Shown: positions 39,368 through 49,800 of the stretch, piece by piece
Position numbering within the stretch: position 1 is the first letter of the stretch
How the letters are laid out: every line of letters begins with the position of its first letter
Source of the DNA: Ignavibacteria bacterium
GTDB lineage: Bacteria; Bacteroidota; Ignavibacteria; Tepidaquicellales; Tepidaquicellaceae
Direction of reading: 5' to 3'
Assembly (NCBI GenBank): GCA_019187405.1
Contig: JABAQZ010000010.1
Location: 1 to 64,000, forward strand
DNA length: 64,000 bases
Notes under the pieces: generated by a model
Told to the model about the DNA's origin: nothing
The model's input: only the letters and a program-made list of their open reading frames with translations
Databases searched by the model: none
Position numbers and translations under genes: made by a program

Positions 39368-39760
39368 TTATTCTGCTTCATCACCGTATGACAATATTCT
39401 GCATTTAGTAACTTTCATGCTGTTGTTAACGGTTAATTTTACATACCATCCCTTGCATTTCTCAGTTGTAACCAATAATAAGCCCGGAACTAGTTCTTCA
39501 AATAATCCCCATTTCAATCCATCCTTTAAAGAAATTTCAAAATCAATGTCAGGATAAGAGTCTAAATTTAAATAGTAATCTGAAGGATTCAATCCTTGAG
39601 TTGAAACACCATAAGATATATTTATTGCTGTTATTCTTCCTTCATATACAGCTGCATTGGAAGCGTTCAAATTAAAAGCTGAATTGTTTTCAATAACATC
39701 TGCAGATTTTGAAATTGGTGAAACTAAAACACTTAAAATTATTAATATTATTGTCTTCAT
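39368..39760 (-). CDS. Small exported protein, unknown
   Basis: A 130-residue protein with a clear signal peptide (MKTIILIILSVLVSPISKSA). The mature part is beta-rich without recognised motifs (YEGRITAINISYG, DYYLNLDSYPDIDFEISLKDG) and contains two Cys (KCKGWYVKL and KCRILSYG). That pair could form a disulfide in the periplasm or at the surface. It has no T9SS tail. It lies among small genes between the giant FG-GAP gene and the cohesin-like gene, all on the minus strand. Confidence 0.65.
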   Translation of the reverse strand: MKTIILIILSVLVSPISKSADVIENNSAFNLNASNAAVYEGRITAINISYGVSTQGLNPSDYYLNLDSYPDIDFEISLKDGLKWGLFEELVPGLLLVTTEKCKGWYVKLTVNNSMKVTKCRILSYGDEAE

Positions 39761-39857
39761 TATTTTTTATAAATTAAAATTAAAAAATGAAAAAAATAGA
39801 TAAAATAAAGCCTGAAAAACACGATTCATTAAATACACATCTGATGACAGTAGTTTA

Positions 39858-40127
39858 CTATTTTCTGCTCGCTATAGATAAAATTGCCCATGCAATTCCA
39901 TATCCGATTAAGTAACCAATAAAACCACCGATGAAACCACCGGGTACTTTTCCCTTTGTGGATATATTCAATATAAATAAGATAGAACCGCCTATTATTC
40001 CGCACACATTAGCAATTCTATTTGAATCTATCACGGCGGATTTTTTATTTACTGAAGTATCGCTTTCCATGCTTCTTTGATTTAAATCCTCATTTCTTTC
40101 AGAATTGTCAGCTATGATATTTTTCAT
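39858..40127 (-). CDS. Small glycine-zipper membrane protein, unknown
   Basis: An 89-residue protein with a charged, Ser/Asn-rich N-terminal half (about 1-40) and two hydrophobic segments rich in Gly: VCGIIGGSILFILNI and GGFIGGFIGYLIGYGIAWAIL. The Gly-x-x-x-Gly spacing suggests packed transmembrane helices. It ends SIASRK, leaving a basic cytoplasmic tail. No family is recognised. It is in the same direction as the neighbouring small genes. Confidence 0.65.
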   Translation of the reverse strand: MKNIIADNSERNEDLNQRSMESDTSVNKKSAVIDSNRIANVCGIIGGSILFILNISTKGKVPGGFIGGFIGYLIGYGIAWAILSIASRK

Positions 40128-40187
40128 TTTATATTTGCTCCTAATTAAGTTATAAATTAAATTGAAAAAGAGGTTGAGATTTAAAAA

Positions 40188-40214
40188 TGGGGACAGGACT
40201 CTAGCCCTGCCCCA
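40188..40214 (-). terminator. Terminator hairpin
   Basis: TGGGGACAGG pairs with CCTGCCCCA (one bulged A), 11 bp after the stop of the cohesin-like gene. A T-rich run follows on the minus strand. Confidence 0.65.
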
Positions 40215-40225
40215 TTACCGAAATT

Positions 40226-41098
40226 TTATTTTATTAATAACATCTTTCTTACTTGTGTAAAATTTCCAGATTTAGCTTGATTCGCTCCGCTTACCACAAG
40301 TCTGTAAAAATAAACACCGCTGGCAAAAGAGCTTCCATCAAAATTAACAGAGTAGTTTCCAGCGCTCTGCTGATCATTTACCAATGTTGCGATTTCCCTA
40401 CCCGCAACATCGTAAATATTTAATGATACATGACCATTAACAGGTAATACATAATTAATACTTGTTGACGGATTAAATGGATTCGGATAATTCTGGCTTA
40501 ATGAAAATTCATTTGGAAGCGAAGCTGTGCTTTCTTCTCCCGAAATCTTATCGGCTGAAAATTCATCTTTATTTGTTATATCAACTATTTGATTCTCAAT
40601 GAAAGCAAAGATCTTAGTGAATGGATTCTCCGGACCTGATCTTAATTTCAGATTGAGTCCAGCATCGGAAAATGATTTAGAGGAAGTTGCAAGCCTCATT
40701 TTTGCAATCAGTGTTCCGGGTGATTTACTTGATATCAAAGGAAGATTTTCTTTCGGAGGAACTGAATTAACGGCTAATCTCAATTGATTTCCCGAAACGG
40801 TCGGGTTTCTCGGCTGTAAAGATTGAGGCAAATCTGAACCTATTATTGAATATGTCAGTGTTCCACCGTTTGCAATCTCTGAATTAAAGTCAAAGAAAAA
40901 CTGGCCGAGAACATATTCGAATTTAGTTTCACCGGAATTTACATGCTGAAGATAGATATCGAATTCATAAACATTAGAAGAAACGAGTTTAACGTTTTCT
41001 GCAGTTAACTTGTATTTCGGATTGCCGGCTAAACTTATGTTCTGCCCAACTACAGATAGTAGAATTACGAGTGATGATATTAGAATTGAGTTTTTCAT
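40226..41098 (-). CDS. Secreted cohesin-like domain protein with T9SS sorting domain
   Basis: A 290-residue surface protein. A signal peptide (1-24, ending SLAG) precedes a domain of about 140 residues with an alternating beta-strand pattern: VYEFDIYLQHV, FEYVLGQFFFDFN, LTYSIIGSDLP, NQLRLAVN, SPGTLIAKMRLATSS. This order and the FxFxFN strand resemble the cohesin/CBM-like jelly-roll fold, but the assignment is by pattern, not by a database match. After a short linker comes a T9SS type A domain (YPNPFNPSTS, YDVAGREIATLV, SSFASGVYFYRL, ending MLLIK). It lies 85 bp downstream of a gene with a dockerin-like end, so a pairing is possible. Own terminator at 40188. Confidence 0.8.
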   Translation of the reverse strand: MKNSILISSLVILLSVVGQNISLAGNPKYKLTAENVKLVSSNVYEFDIYLQHVNSGETKFEYVLGQFFFDFNSEIANGGTLTYSIIGSDLPQSLQPRNPTVSGNQLRLAVNSVPPKENLPLISSKSPGTLIAKMRLATSSKSFSDAGLNLKLRSGPENPFTKIFAFIENQIVDITNKDEFSADKISGEESTASLPNEFSLSQNYPNPFNPSTSINYVLPVNGHVSLNIYDVAGREIATLVNDQQSAGNYSVNFDGSSFASGVYFYRLVVSGANQAKSGNFTQVRKMLLIK

Positions 41099-41145
41099 TT
41101 TTGGTTATTAGTTAAAATTATATTAAAATTATTTTTAAATATAGA

Positions 41146-41169
41146 GTGGCAGAATTATCTCTCTGCCAC
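41146..41169 (-). terminator. Terminator-like hairpin
   Basis: GTGGCAGA and TCTGCCAC form an 8-bp stem with an 8-nt loop, 14 bp after the stop at 41184 and before the cohesin-like gene. It may only attenuate read-through. Confidence 0.5.
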
Positions 41170-41183
41170 ACTAATGAAGCAAT

Positions 41184-42815
41184 TCACGGGCGCGAAGCTG
41201 TAATAAAGTTGGTAGCATTATTATCGGCAATAGATAAATCCGAACCGTCAACATAGGAATCTCCGGTCAAATCGTTATTTAGATAACCAGTAGCTCCAAT
41301 GGATGCATCATTATCTATCAATCCCACATCAGAGGCATCAACAATTCCATCCTGATTTACGTCGCCGCTGTAAATGCAGTACTTAGTACCTTTTAATATT
41401 TGATTATTGCCGTATGCCTGACTTGCCGAAGTAGTGAAATCATAATTATTAACTGAACCATCACCTTTGACAAGATAAACACCACCGTTCTTGCTCCAGG
41501 TTACTATGGTGTTACGATGATTAACTACAATATAGTAATTTCCAGTGTGAGGTTTATGAAAATAGAACTGCCCGGAAAGAGTAAACGGACTGATTACACC
41601 CTTAGCAGTATCTTTAATAGTATAAGGAGATGCAGCATTTCTCAAAAAGACTGTAACGGTATCTTGTATTGCCATTTCATTAGCTCCAGAATCGAACATT
41701 CCTTCAAAAAGAAGTTTCAGATTTAAGTTTATGTAAGCTGGATTGAAATCATAAATTGAAACATCGTCAAAGGATGCACCATCAGCACTACTTCCGCAAC
41801 CATTATGAGAGCTTATACGATATCTTATCTTAACTTTATCGGATTTATAATTGCTTAAGTCAAATTGCTCAGAAGTCCATGTATTATTTGATCCATGCCA
41901 AGGTGGTTGATTTAGAGGTGGTTGAGGGGGCAAAGCAACCCAAGTGAAGCCACCATTAGTTGATACATCAAGATAAATATAATCATAATATTGTGTATAA
42001 TTACAAATAGGAGATGCTAAACTATAACGATGATAAAATGTCAACACTGGAAAGTTAGTCTTTGATAAATTTAACACCCCTGACATTACGATTATTGGAT
42101 CTGAATTCCATGCATAATTTCCACTTTTGCTATCAGTCAAACAAAACATACCTGAATTAGGATTTACTTTAGAAGTGTCCCAATTGAAACCACCCAAAAA
42201 CCAATTATACTTACCATTTTCAAAATTATCAGAAAATGGAAAAACAAATGTTGGATTCGTAGAGATAAATTCCTGGACTTTAACATCATCAATATACCAG
42301 CCATCAGCAACGGAGCTACAACCATTATGTGAGCTTAGGCGAAACCTGAACTTAACCAAATTATACTTATAATTGCTTAAGGTGAATTGTTCATGAGTCC
42401 ATGCTCTATTACCACCAGTCCAAACTTTGATTTGACTCCAACTGAATCCGCCATTAGATGATATTTCAAGATAAATATAATCATAATACTGTGTATAATT
42501 ACATATAGGATAAGCTAAATCATAGCGATGATAGAATGATAAAACAGGAGAAGTAGTACCGGATAAATTTATCGATTGAGCCAATGTAACTGTTGGATCC
42601 GAATTATAAGTATAATTGCCCGTTCGACTGTCAGTAAGACAATGATTAGATGAAGAGTAAGTTGAACTTAAAGTATCCCAGTTGCCACCACCAATAATCC
42701 ATTTGGCTTTACCATTTTCGAAATCATCACTAAAGTAAGTTTGAGCTCTTAGTGAAGATACACTCAGCAACAGAAGAACTATGCCAAAAGCATAGATTGA
42801 ATTTTTGATTTTCAT
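41184..42815 (-). CDS. Secreted two-jelly-roll protein with dockerin-like C-terminus
   Basis: A 543-residue exported protein. A signal peptide (1-25, ending LRAQ) is followed by two similar domains (about 26-190 and 190-365) with the pattern DDFENGKAKWIIGGGNWDT, SDPTV, FYHRY, YDYIYLE(I/V)S-NGGFSW and DGWYIDDV. These resemble the MAM/immune-inhibitor-A VEG-type jelly rolls. Then come the KHRN-type module (VNHRNTIVTWSKNG) and a dockerin-like segment (GDVNQDGIVDASD and DLTGDSYVDGSD), ending ITASRP. Its two ectodomains are also found in the T9SS-tailed protein at 57317-58666, which shows exchange of C-terminal modules. AAGGAG lies just before the ATG. Confidence 0.9.
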   Translation of the reverse strand: MKIKNSIYAFGIVLLLLSVSSLRAQTYFSDDFENGKAKWIIGGGNWDTLSSTYSSSNHCLTDSRTGNYTYNSDPTVTLAQSINLSGTTSPVLSFYHRYDLAYPICNYTQYYDYIYLEISSNGGFSWSQIKVWTGGNRAWTHEQFTLSNYKYNLVKFRFRLSSHNGCSSVADGWYIDDVKVQEFISTNPTFVFPFSDNFENGKYNWFLGGFNWDTSKVNPNSGMFCLTDSKSGNYAWNSDPIIVMSGVLNLSKTNFPVLTFYHRYSLASPICNYTQYYDYIYLDVSTNGGFTWVALPPQPPLNQPPWHGSNNTWTSEQFDLSNYKSDKVKIRYRISSHNGCGSSADGASFDDVSIYDFNPAYINLNLKLLFEGMFDSGANEMAIQDTVTVFLRNAASPYTIKDTAKGVISPFTLSGQFYFHKPHTGNYYIVVNHRNTIVTWSKNGGVYLVKGDGSVNNYDFTTSASQAYGNNQILKGTKYCIYSGDVNQDGIVDASDVGLIDNDASIGATGYLNNDLTGDSYVDGSDLSIADNNATNFITASRP

Positions 42816-43080
42816 TTCTCTCTCCTTGATGATTAATTTTTGAAAAAAAGTTAATTAATAAAGAACATATTCAAATTTATTCCAATTGAAGAATTGAAGC
42901 ATAAAAAATTACCGAATTATCACAATACATTTTTTGAATAAAAAGTATTTAAATACAATAATTAAAGGTTTCAGTTTCATTTTCTCTCGAAAAAATCGAG
43001 AGAAATAAAATGAAGATTTATTATATGGAAATGAAAAAGCGGGAATTATATAATCGACAAATAAAAAATCAAAGCTAACC
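42816..43080. other. Upstream region of the 41184-42815 gene
   Basis: It contains TAAATTTG on the minus strand (42872-42879), a candidate -7 element 57 bp before the start, but no well-spaced TTG. No gene is seen. Confidence 0.4.
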
Positions 43081-43385
43081 ATCCCCAAAGAAAGGTCAGC
43101 TCCGGAATTAAAGCCGGAGCCAGAGGTAAAATTCCTTGAAGACTTTGCGGAAAGCAGCTCATGATTTGATTTGAGATTAGTCATTAAGTTTATGTTTTCT
43201 ATTTTGACTGTGATTGAGACTTTAATAGACTCATTCAAAAATTCATTTGCAAAATGCCGGAAATAAAAAAATCATTCCACAAGAATAATTTCGGGTTCTC
43301 TCAGAAGAAATTTTCAGAATTTATCAAAAAAGGCTGATTATTGATTAAATTTGAAGGTTTTAAAGGAGATTTCTCTCAGAAATTC
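43081..43385. repeat. 305-bp dispersed element, copy 1
   Basis: This aligns without length change with 60764-61068. The left part is moderately conserved and holds a 7-bp hairpin (GCTCCGG at 43099-43105 with CCGGAGC at 43114-43120). The right part from 43216 is nearly identical and includes TTCTCTCAGAA twice. It lies about 270 bp upstream of the minus-strand gene at 42815. No transposase or open gene is inside. Confidence 0.85.
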
Positions 43386-43748
43386 TTATGTTTTTCCCAA
43401 AGATTTTAAGATTTAAAATCCAATGCTGTAAGAATTATTTCTGTTTGAAATTCTTGCAATGTCTTTTTAGCAGACATTTAATTAAGAAATGTCTGAAGAA
43501 TGGAGTTTGAAAGGTGTGAGATTAAAATTATGTGAGCTGATGAATTTTAATGCATTTTACTAAAGCAGTTATTTCATTTATGAGATGTTATTAATGGTAA
43601 CATTGATGGTGATTAGGACAAAAATCTTGATATTAAATCATTAATTATTTTTTTAATAATACATTTAAAATTCTGTTATATATAGATAAGAAATATAGAG
43701 CTTATAGAAATGTTAAGGTAATGTTCATTACATCTGTTTATTCAAAGC
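43386..43748. other. Spacer with one short hairpin
   Basis: AATGTCT and AGACATT (43458-43478) form a 7-bp hairpin. Otherwise there is AT-rich DNA without a gene. Confidence 0.45.
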
Positions 43749-43792
43749 AACTGCAATAGAAAGGAATCTCTAAAATCATTTCTATTGCAGTT
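43749..43792 (-). terminator. Terminator hairpin after the 2141-residue FG-GAP gene
   Basis: AACTGCAATAGAAA and TTTCTATTGCAGTT form a perfect 14-bp stem. It is about 95 bp beyond the stop at 43887, and the T-run is weak. Confidence 0.55.
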
Positions 43793-43886
43793 TACTTTAG
43801 TGAATTGACAAAAACCTGTCAAACAGTTGGAGATTTTAAATATTATTATAAGAAACTATTATTTTATAATCACAGATAAATACAAA

Positions 43887-46800
43887 TTAAGGAGAAATTG
43901 TCGAAATAAATGCAGCAGCATTATTATCTGCTATAATTGCATCTGCACCGTCAATAATTTCATCTCCGTTTAAATCCGAATCTAAATAACCTGTCTTAAA
44001 CATTGCAGCATCATTGTCTATTAATAATAAATCCGAGCCGTCAACTGCATCATCCTGATTTACATCCCCCGAATAAATTGCGAATTTGTCTCCAACAGCG
44101 GTCATATTATTCCCGAATGCTTTTGTTATGTTATCCGTAAAATTAAAAATTTTCTTACAGACATCAAATTTTTCGGGGTAATTATTACTCCAGGTTTCTA
44201 AATGATTTCTATGCTGTATTACAAATCTATAACTTGAATCCTGTCGGACATTTGTAAAATATAAATTCCCTATTCCGTTAGAATCTAAATAACATGTATC
44301 TTCATCTATCAAATCATAAGGTGGATAAAAACTTTTGACTTGAAGTCTAATAGTATCCCCAATCATGTATCCTAAAGATGAATTGAAAAATCCCTGAAGT
44401 AAAGCATTCAAGGTCATACTTGTAACTGTTTTCGGAGAAATATCGAGACGATAATTTTTTGAAGAATCGGCAAAATCATACCATTCATCATTCGAATCAG
44501 AATTACTAAAGAAGAATGAATTTATTCTGACTGGTATTTCATTTTGATAAGAAGCTTTAATGTTTGTTCCCGAAGTCTGAATATAGCCAACATAAAATCT
44601 CTTACCAGGAGGTATTTTGACTGGAGGCACTATATCATGCGTAAGTGAAACTTTCCCTCCCGGTGAATATAATAGTGGAGATATATACAGCGCTTCTCCC
44701 GGTTTACCGCTTCCATTGTCAAGGTAAACTGCAAGTTTATACTGAGAGCTTACATAACTCGAATCATTGAAGCTGTAGTCCAATGCATAAATTGGATAAT
44801 CTTCCGTAGGGCTTAGATTTGTAAAACCTACAGCCATTCTGCCAAGGCTGCCGTCAAAACCAGTTCCGCCATCCATTGTATCACAAGGCTCTGTATAAGA
44901 AAATTCATTGCATGTAACATCAAAACAGTAAGTTTGCAAGTCATACCCGTTAATTGGATCAAGCTCATCAATAATTGCCTGAACAATTACTGAATGAGGC
45001 GCTGGATTTACTATATTAGGCATCCTCAAATAAACAAGCGTATCAGACTGTTGGAATTCGGGAATTGTAATTAATGTATCAAAAATAATTTCGAAAGTTT
45101 CCATGTTTTTTATCATATAATTTACCTTAACTGAGTCATCCACCATTAAGATATTTTTGTTAATTCTAGCAGAAATATTATCCATAGATCCCCACCTTAT
45201 ACACACTTTTCCTTTTGCATAAATATTTCCGACAGAAATCGAATCCTCAAGATCAACCCCGCTTAATCTTCTTGCTGCCGTTAATCTTGAAAAAGAATGA
45301 ATATGATTTAAAAATATCATATTGTTTGATGTATCAACAACCCCTCCTTCATAGACATAACTGGTACCCCCATCTGTGGAAGAGTAAAGACCCAGTGAAG
45401 ACTCCTGAAGCGTATCAATCTCAGAATTATCATATCTGAAAATAAGATTAGCGTTTAATGCCGAATTATTACTTGGAGAAATATCAAAAAATCTGCTAAC
45501 ACTTGCTTTTCCAGTATCAACAAACTGCACACCGTGTTTACGAGAGATAGTTGTCATCCCAAAATTAGCATAAGAAGTTATTATAATTCCCAACCCTCCA
45601 ATATCTGATAAATACGGACTATTAATAAATCGAGTCGTAGAAATGGAACCTGAATCTCCCATCAAAGTATTGCCTGGCGATTCTTGTAATCGGGCAGAAT
45701 CCAAAAGAGTTATGTCATAACCATTTAGATTCAGATCACCATTACTGATTGATAGTAATCCTGAAATGGAAAAATCAGTATTCATAATAACGCCTGCAGC
45801 ATTATTAATTTTAAGATTAGCATAGTTTATATTTACAGCTGAAATAATCTGAGGAGAAGTACCGTTATACTCTATTGAGCCATTTAAAATAAGAAAAGAA
45901 CCGGCATTAGAAAGAGATGAACCTGAACCAGATAGTTTGAGTGTATATGATAAAATATTAAATATAGCGCCGCTATTAATCTGTAATCTGCCGAATTGAT
46001 GATTGCTTCCCAATGTTGCATTTCCATTCACGGAAATTATATTAGTACTGTCAAAACTTCCTAATCCTGAAATAGAAGTAGTATTATTAAGATTAACTTC
46101 ACGGACAGAAACCAGCCCATTGTTTAAAAATGAAATACCGTTGATAAAGATTGAACCTTTTCCTGAAATCACACCTCCGGTATTCAAAGTCAGACCTATT
46201 CCTCCTATACCTTTTATATTGAGGGATTTCAAAGAATCAATAGCAATACTTGATCCGGATTCAAGAATTAAGTTATAAGCACTGTCGCTTTCTGTTATGG
46301 AAATTATGTGGGAATTTTGAATTGTAATTTCATCGCTTGTATTATCGGGAGAACTTGGAGCTGAAATCCAATTGCTACCACCATTGGTTGACATTTCCCA
46401 TGTTAAAGGTGAATTCCAGTTGCCGGAAGTTCTTGTTCTGAATTCTTTATTGGAAGGTGAGCCGATAGCGGAAGCGAGGTACAAATAAGATTTTCCAGTG
46501 AACGAATTATATCCTTGAGCCCCGACAATTACATCAGGAAATCCATCGCTGTTCACATCACCTGCAGATGAGACTGCCAAACCAAAGTCATCACCGGGTG
46601 CTTCTCCAACCAGCGTAATGTCAGCAACATTATTCATCTGGGCTCCTCCAAAGAATATGTTTGCCATCCCTCTGTCCGATTCAAAATGCTCGCTCCCGAC
46701 AATTAAATCAGAATACCCGTCATTGTTCATATCTCCAAGTGAAGCAACAATACCTCCAAAAACATCAGTTGGTGATGCTCCGGTCATAAGCACATCTGCA

Positions 46801-49800
46801 GTTGTATCCATTAATGTCCCGCCGAAATAAATGAATGCTTTCCCTTTGCCTCCGTTAAATTCCGATGCACCGACTGCAACATCAGAAAAACCATCTCCAT
46901 TAACATCACCCGCTGTCGAAACAGAAAATCCGAAGTTGTCAGCTAATTGTTCTCCAACCATTTTCACATCTGCAACGTTATCCATTGATGCTCCTCCAAA
47001 AAATATATGTGCTTTTCCTTTACTTGGTTCTGAAAAGTCATGAGCAGAACCGACAATGACATCCGAGAAACCATCTCCGTTCACATCGCCGGCAGTTGAA
47101 ACTGACATTCCAAAAAGATCATTTGATGCTTCACCGTTCATTACAACATCTGCAGTATTATTCATCGATGCTCCGCCATAAAAAATGTACGCTCTTCCGG
47201 TACTTGACCCATACCTGTAAGCCCCTACAATAACATCTGAATATAGGTCTCCATTCACATTCCCGGCAGAAGAAACCCAAACTCCAAAGTGTCCTCCTTC
47301 ACCAGTCATTACTACATCAGGAGAATTATCCATATTCGCTCCGCCAAGAAATATGTATGCTCTGCCAACATTTGTACTGTACCAACCTGCTCCAACAATT
47401 ACGTCTGAATATCCGTCATTATTTACATCTCCTGCAGATGAAACTGAACAGCCAAAATTGTTATTTATTCCCTCTCCGGTCATTGTTACATCAGCAACAT
47501 TATCCAGCAATGCTCCTCCGTAATAAATGTATGCTCTTCCGTAATCTGTAGTTGTAGTATACTCCGGCGAACCAACAATGAAATCATCATATCCATCATT
47601 ATTTACATCACCAGCAGATGAAACTGCAGCACCAAATGAGACCAGTGTCTCCTCACCATTCAAAACTAAATCGGAAATAATCTCACCATTCGCTCTGTAA
47701 TCATAAACATAAACTTTCCCGGTGTATGAATTATAAAACAGCGTTCCAATAATGAATTCGAGATGACCGTCTCCGTTAATATCACCTCCAGCTGAAACTG
47801 CTACAAGGTTCTCACCCGGAGTCTCCTCATACTTAATTATATCCGGAATAATATCCATCGAAGCACCGCCAAAATAAACATACGCTTTACCGCTAAACGG
47901 TTCAGCCATTATAATATCAGAGAATCCGTCTTTGTTCAGATCACCTGCACTAGCAAGCGTATTTGCATTACCTAGAAACGCACCTGATTCTGAGCCAATA
48001 AATGTATAGTCTGCTGAATTGTTCATAGAACTTCCTCCATAAAACAAATATACTTTTCCCTTATTTGAATCAAAACGGTAAGCTCCTACGAGTACATCTG
48101 AAAATCCATCACCGTTCACATCTCCGGCAGATGAGACACTTTCTCCGAAATAACCAACTTCTCCAACCAAAGGAATATCAGCAGTAGCATCCATCGATGG
48201 CTCTCCATAAAAAATATATGCTTTTCCAACATTGCTCAAATAACCCCTTGCACCGACAATTACATCAGAATAGCCGTCTTTGTTCACATCGCCTGCTGAT
48301 GAAACGGCAGTACCAAAGTAATTATTTGCTGATTCGCCATCCATAATGACATCCGGAATGGTATCCATGGGTGACCCACCATAATAAATATACGCTCTAC
48401 CCTTATTTGAACTGAATTGACTTGCTCCGACAATTACATCAGGATAACCATCTTTATTAACATCACCTGCTGAGGAAACTGACATTCCAAACATACTATT
48501 TGGCTCACCGGTCATAATTCTATCCGGGACATTATCCATAGATGGTCCTCCAAATAAAATATAAACTCTGCCTGAGTCTGAATTGTACCTTCCAGCTCCG
48601 AAAATTGCATCGGAGTATCCGTCTTTATTCACATCGGCTGATGAAACGCTGATTCCAAGTTCGCTATCCGGTTCTCCAAGCATAACTATATCAGGAATAG
48701 TATCCCAAATAGCTCCGCCAAAAAAGATATAAGCTTTGCCTGTATCATGACCGTCCCCGGAACCGATAACTACGTCATTATAACCGTCACCATTCATATC
48801 ACCGGAACTAACGCAGCTTCCGAAATATTCAAATGTATTGGGTCCGGTTAGTACTCTGCTTGATGAATTTGAAGTAATATTTCCACTCACGCTATAATCA
48901 TATAAATACACTCTTCCTCTGTTTGAATTACATCTAAAGGCACCGACAAGAAAATCAGTATTACCATCACCGGTTACATCACTTCCGCCTGCAACTTCCG
49001 AGGCAAAAGTAGCATCATTGATAATTATATCGGCAGTGTTATTCATTGTTGAATTTCCAAAATACACATATACTTTTCCTATACCTCCTATATAGGCCAC
49101 AACAACTACGTCAGAATAACCATCTTTGTTTATATCTCCAGCAGATGAGATTGCACATCCAAAAAAATCATTTGAACTTTCACCTGTCATTGTAACATCG
49201 GCAGAACCATCCATTAACGAACCTCCATAAAAAACATATGTTCTTCCCATATTACCATTGTACCTGTCAGCCGATACGATTACATCTGAAAATCCGTCAC
49301 CGTTGAAGTCGCCGGCATTGGAAACAAATATTCCAAAAAGACCCGGTTCACCTGATTGCAAAGTAACATCTGCGGATGCATCCACTGATGCTCCACCAAA
49401 AAATATATATGCTTTTCCGGCATAATGAGCTCCGACTATCACGTCATCAAATCCATCCTTGTTAACATCGCCTGCTGATGATACCGAGATTCCAAAATGG
49501 TCATTATTTCCTTGACCATTCACAATTACATCCGGGACATTGTTCATTGGGGCTCCGCCAAAGTAAATATAAGCCTTGCCTTTGTTTGAACTATTGCCAT
49601 CTGCTCCAATGATTATATCATCGTATCCGTCATTATTCATATCTGCGGCTCTACATATACCAAAAAGATCACCAGTGTTTTCTCCTGTCATTGTAACATC
49701 CGCAATTGTATCCAAAGGAGCTCCGCCGTAGAAGACATAGACTCTTCCTGTGTTGGAATTATAATGACTTGCTCCAACAATGAGATCGCCATAGCTGTCT

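Noticed and set aside
42909-43238. A 109-codon minus frame with similarity to the frame at 60610-60921
   Set aside because: The similarity is explained by the 305-bp DNA element. The frames diverge outside it, have many amino-acid changes where DNA is diverged, and show no protein-like features.
43805-43822. TTGACA/TGTCAA palindrome as an operator
   Set aside because: It lies downstream of the FG-GAP gene between its stop and its terminator, not near a start, and the arms are only 6 bp.
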